A DNA stretch of 8,225 nt from contig JABMPI010000368.1 in the NCBI GenBank assembly GCA_013203755.1, positions 1 through 8,225 on the forward strand. The letters are read 5' to 3'. The position numbers and the translations under genes are program-made. The first letter of the stretch is position 1; each line of letters begins with the position of its first letter. The notes beneath the pieces are model-generated. The model made no database searches and had not been told where the DNA came from. It saw only the letters and a list, made by a program, of their open reading frames with translations. Of the stretch, positions 5,881-8,225 are shown piece after piece. Origin of the DNA: Bacteroidota bacterium (GTDB lineage: Bacteria > Bacteroidota > Bacteroidia > Bacteroidales > Prolixibacteraceae).

Positions 5881-6183
5881 ATGGAACGAGAAACAACATA
5901 TGATTTTGTTCACGCAATTAAAACGAAATTAGCTCCAATAGAATACGAGGTAATAAAAGACACACTTTTAACAATTCCAGCTGAACACAGAGCTGCCTTT
6001 TGGCATTTGATTTCTTCTGGAAATTCAGCAATTTCAGCATTTAAGTATTGCAAAATTTTATACGAATTTGTTCGGAATAATTTTATAAATTTTGAGGATG
6101 CATTAAAAGTAATTCATTGCAACGACATTTCATTAGGAATAAACAAATATCCAATAAATGTAGAGTGGTATGAATGTAATTAA
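5881..6183 (+). CDS. Uncharacterised 100-residue protein
   Basis: I do not recognise this protein. It starts METERE-like with MERETTYDFVHAIKTKLAP and ends VEWYECN before TAA at 6181-6183. Predicted character by eye is mostly helical and soluble, with no signal peptide, no membrane segment and three cysteines (C57, C80, C99). The middle stretch PAEHRAAFWHLISSGN (33-48) looks like an ordered helix-turn. Evidence for coding is an A/T-rich SD-less leader like the neighbours, balanced amino-acid composition, and a strong terminator hairpin just downstream. It sits on the opposite strand between sppA and lpxK, two genes often found close together in Bacteroidota, so it may be a lineage-specific insertion. 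There is no partner gene for a toxin-antitoxin pair. A helical regulator or small phage-derived protein is possible, but no function can be assigned. Confidence 0.6.
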   Translation: MERETTYDFVHAIKTKLAPIEYEVIKDTLLTIPAEHRAAFWHLISSGNSAISAFKYCKILYEFVRNNFINFEDALKVIHCNDISLGINKYPINVEWYECN

Positions 6184-6246
6184 ATTTTTTTAAACTCAAA
6201 TTCTCAGTCCATTTATATAAAAAATGTAGGCAAATTATTAAACGTG

Positions 6247-6301
6247 AAAGAGAGGAATTGTACCGGGTTTTCAAAAAACCAGCCAGTTAATTCCTCTCTT
6301 T
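6247..6301. terminator. Bidirectional terminator between convergent genes
   Basis: A perfect 13-bp outer stem, AAAGAGAGGAATT (6247-6259) with AATTCCTCTCTTT (6289-6301), encloses an inner 6-bp stem GGTTTT (6266-6271) / AAAACC (6275-6280). On the plus strand it runs into TTTTATTATTTT, and on the minus strand into a T-containing tail. It lies between the stops of the 100-residue gene (6183) and sppA (6321), where a shared terminator is expected. Confidence 0.75.
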
Positions 6302-6320
6302 TATTATTTTAAAACTCTAA

Positions 6321-8099
6321 TTAATTCACAAAAATATCATACGGCATTCGTGCATAAATACCATTCATTTCCGATGCCTTTTTGAAATATTCGTAGTAGC
6401 GATATTTTTCACCCAATTCATTTTGTATAAACCAGGTACGAATATTATCTGATCCCATTTTAAACAACTCCTCAAAAGGATCGGGTAAACTAGGTAACGA
6501 AACTGTTCGGTAATTCTCTAAACCTTCAATTTCTACGGCTAAATTAATGGCATCCTGAAGTCCGCCAAATTCATCAATCAAACCAATTTCTTTGGCATTT
6601 TCGCCACTCCAAACGCGACCTTGTCCAATTTCATCCACCTGCTCCTTTGTCATTCCGCGACCTTCTGCAACGTGTGAAATAAAAGTATTATACCCCTCTT
6701 CAATGTTCGCCTGCATCATTTGCCTTTCATAATCTGTCATTGGACGGGTCATTGTCAGCAAATCAGAATTTTTATTGGTCTTTACAACATCAGTGGAAAT
6801 TCCCAATTTATCATTTAAAAGTTCTCCGATATTTGGAATCGTTCCGAAAATACCGATGGATCCGGTAATTGTATTTGGACTTGCCACAATTTTATCTGCC
6901 GGGCAAGCCAGATAATATCCCCCCGAAGCTGCAACATCGCCAAACGAAACCACCAGTGTTTTTTCATCGGCAGCCAGCTTAACTTCGCGCCAAATGGTTT
7001 CCGAGTCAAAAACAGTTCCTCCCGGCGAATCAACACGCAACACAATGGCTTTGTAACTGCTATCTTGACGCACTTTACGAATTTCCCTCGATAATTTATC
7101 TCCATCAATATATTCTCCACCCATCGACATTCCGATATCGCCGCTTGCATAAATAACAGCAACTTTATTTCTGCTATACGCTTTACCTTTGCCTTTAACA
7201 ATAACATCTGCGTAATCGGAAGCACTAATTACCGGAACTCCCTTTGTTCCAGTAATCCCTGTAATTTCACGAAGATCGTCCAAAACTTCATCTTTGTATT
7301 TTACCTCGTCAACCAATCCAGATTCAATTGCTTTATTTCCCTTGCTGAAAGTTTGAACCTCGTCGGCTAACAAATTTAACTGCTCGATGGAAAGATTTCT
7401 TTTTTCTGAAATTCCTTGCAACATGTGCCCCCATAAACTTCCCATATAAGTTAATTGCTGTTCGCGGTTCTCTGCACTCATTTTATCGAGTAAAAAAGGT
7501 TCAACAGCTGCTTTAAATTTACCGTGCCGAACAACCTGCATTTCAACCCCAATCTTTTTTAAAGCATTTTTGTAGAACATCATTTCGCCACCAATTCCAC
7601 GAAAATCAACCGAAACTTCGGGATGAATTACAATTTTGTCTGCTACGGTTGCCAAATAATATGCTTTTTGATCGATCATAAATTTATCGCCATGTGCATA
7701 AATTGGTTTATCGCAACTATCCTTAAATGCAATCAGCATATTTCGAATTTCCTCGACCGATGCCATTCCTCCATTAATCATAGAAAGTTTCAAATAAACT
7801 CCCTTTATCCGGTTGTCGGAAACTGCTTTTTTTAGTGACTTTTCAATGTCGTCTAAACCAACAGTTTTCACTTTACTAAACAATGGAATATCCAGATCTT
7901 CAAAAGGATCGTTGGGTGCCCGGTCTACAATTTGACGATCTAAATTCAAAACTAACATTGAATTGTTTTCAACCGTTACTTGTTTGTCTGTTGTCGACAT
8001 TAATGCACCAATTATGATAAAAAAAAGAATAATACCAATAAATGAAACTGCTGAAATTCCAACAATTGTTGCCAATACATATTTAAAAAATTGCTTCAT
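6321..8099 (-). CDS. sppA: Signal peptide peptidase SppA, 67K type
   Basis: A 592-residue membrane-anchored serine protease that degrades cleaved signal peptides in the envelope. One N-terminal transmembrane helix (about residues 8-34) is followed by two tandem ClpP/crotonase-like peptidase S49 domains, as in E. coli SppA. The Ser/Lys dyad is split across the domains: the general-base lysine is K196 in FKAAVEPF (E. coli K209) and the nucleophile is S392 in VAASGGYY (E. coli S409). Flanking family motifs include DSPGGTVFDSE (357-367) and TGSIGIFG (412-419). An in-frame ATG exists 24 codons upstream at 8171. I prefer 8099 because the transmembrane segment then begins in the normal place, and a -7 promoter box lies within the longer version. 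The gene is divergent from folK with a 76-bp gap and ends at the shared terminator. The length is normal and all key residues are present. Confidence 0.95.
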   Translation of the reverse strand: MKQFFKYVLATIVGISAVSFIGIILFFIIIGALMSTTDKQVTVENNSMLVLNLDRQIVDRAPNDPFEDLDIPLFSKVKTVGLDDIEKSLKKAVSDNRIKGVYLKLSMINGGMASVEEIRNMLIAFKDSCDKPIYAHGDKFMIDQKAYYLATVADKIVIHPEVSVDFRGIGGEMMFYKNALKKIGVEMQVVRHGKFKAAVEPFLLDKMSAENREQQLTYMGSLWGHMLQGISEKRNLSIEQLNLLADEVQTFSKGNKAIESGLVDEVKYKDEVLDDLREITGITGTKGVPVISASDYADVIVKGKGKAYSRNKVAVIYASGDIGMSMGGEYIDGDKLSREIRKVRQDSSYKAIVLRVDSPGGTVFDSETIWREVKLAADEKTLVVSFGDVAASGGYYLACPADKIVASPNTITGSIGIFGTIPNIGELLNDKLGISTDVVKTNKNSDLLTMTRPMTDYERQMMQANIEEGYNTFISHVAEGRGMTKEQVDEIGQGRVWSGENAKEIGLIDEFGGLQDAINLAVEIEGLENYRTVSLPSLPDPFEELFKMGSDNIRTWFIQNELGEKYRYYEYFKKASEMNGIYARMPYDIFVN

Positions 8100-8104
8100 A
8101 TTTG

Positions 8105-8134
8105 TTTGTGTTGTTAATTTCGTTACTATTTTTA
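8105..8134 (+). promoter_or_regulatory. Candidate folK promoter
   Basis: TTTG (8105-8108) followed after 18 bp by TATTTTTA (8127-8134) approximates the Bacteroidota sigma-A pattern TTTG / TAnnTTTG, with one mismatch in the -7 box. It would give a leader of about 35 nt before the ATG at 8176. In such AT-rich DNA this could be chance. Confidence 0.35.
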
Positions 8135-8160
8135 TTGAATTGAAAAATGAAAAGTAATTA

Positions 8161-8168
8161 CAAATATA
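8161..8168 (-). promoter_or_regulatory. Candidate sppA -7 box
   Basis: On the minus strand the sequence reads TATATTTG, a full match to the Bacteroidota -7 consensus TAnnTTTG, about 60 nt upstream of the sppA ATG at 8099. No convincing -33 TTTG lies at the expected distance, which would fall inside folK. The box argues against the longer sppA start at 8171. Confidence 0.4.
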
Positions 8169-8175
8169 CAATTCA

Positions 8176-8225
8176 ATGCATAAGGTTTATTTAGGAATAG
8201 GAGGAAATATTGGAAATAAACAAAA
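8176..8225 (+). CDS. folK: HPPK (folate biosynthesis), N-terminal start only
   Basis: Sixteen codons are visible before the window ends: MHKVYLGIGGNIGNKQ. This matches the start of 6-hydroxymethyl-7,8-dihydropterin pyrophosphokinase, whose first strand and loop read YLGLGSNLGDR in many bacteria. The enzyme transfers pyrophosphate from ATP to the pterin in folate synthesis. The ATG at 8176 starts right at the first beta strand, as usual for the family. The gene is divergent from sppA. The catalytic residues lie beyond the window, so the call rests on the N-terminal motif alone. Confidence 0.78.
   Translation, partial: MHKVYLGIGGNIGNKQ

Noticed and set aside
6815..7225. 136-residue minus-strand frame within sppA
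   Set aside because: It is an alternate frame of the SppA catalytic region, and the SppA frame carries all the conserved motifs.
8100..8171. 24-codon N-terminal extension of SppA starting at the ATG at 8171
   Set aside because: It places extra polar residues before the membrane anchor, leaves only 4 bases between the sppA and folK start codons, and contains a perfect -7 box. The ATG at 8099 gives a normal SppA N-terminus.

Overview
The window looks like AT-rich chromosomal DNA from a member of the Bacteroidota. My best guess is a marine or sediment lineage such as the Marinilabiliales, but that rests on gene content and style and was not searched. Supporting signs are the folK / sppA / lpxK / pnp neighbourhood, start codons that mostly lack Shine-Dalgarno sequences, and a TAnnTTTG-type -7 promoter box.

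Layout, left to right. Positions 1-287 (minus strand) hold the N-terminal part of a small protein that runs off the left edge. It has a strong AGGAG ribosome binding site and looks phage-derived, possibly from a T4-like virus. At about 307-340 this DNA meets, head to head, the C-terminal third of a cardiolipin synthase (339-824, plus strand) that has no start and no N-terminal two thirds. That junction is either an assembly chimera near a contig end or a real rearrangement. Positions 825-1044 carry a short coding-like remnant and a repeat element with hairpins.

Positions 1045-5570 are five minus-strand genes. In order of transcription they are lpxK (lipid A 4'-kinase), pnp (purine nucleoside phosphorylase, overlapping lpxK by 62 nt), an SMP-30/gluconolactonase-like lipoprotein, a PrsW-family membrane protease, and a PLP enzyme of the threonine dehydratase/serine racemase type. 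The last two are separated by one base, and a palindromic repeat sits between pnp and the SMP-30 gene. Positions 5571-5880 are a divergent intergenic region with a direct repeat. Positions 5881-6183 encode a 100-residue protein I do not recognise, on the plus strand. It converges on sppA (6321-8099, minus strand; signal peptide peptidase) across a bidirectional terminator hairpin. The right edge holds the first 16 codons of folK, divergent from sppA.

The genes do not form one pathway. LpxK and SppA serve the cell envelope, PNP does purine salvage, FolK makes folate, and the rest are metabolic or membrane accessories. I found no CRISPR array, tRNA, rRNA, insertion sequence or convincing new defence system. 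The parts most worth checking are the phage-like/cls junction, the orphan gene at 5881-6183, the long lpxK/pnp overlap and the repeat element at 894-1036.
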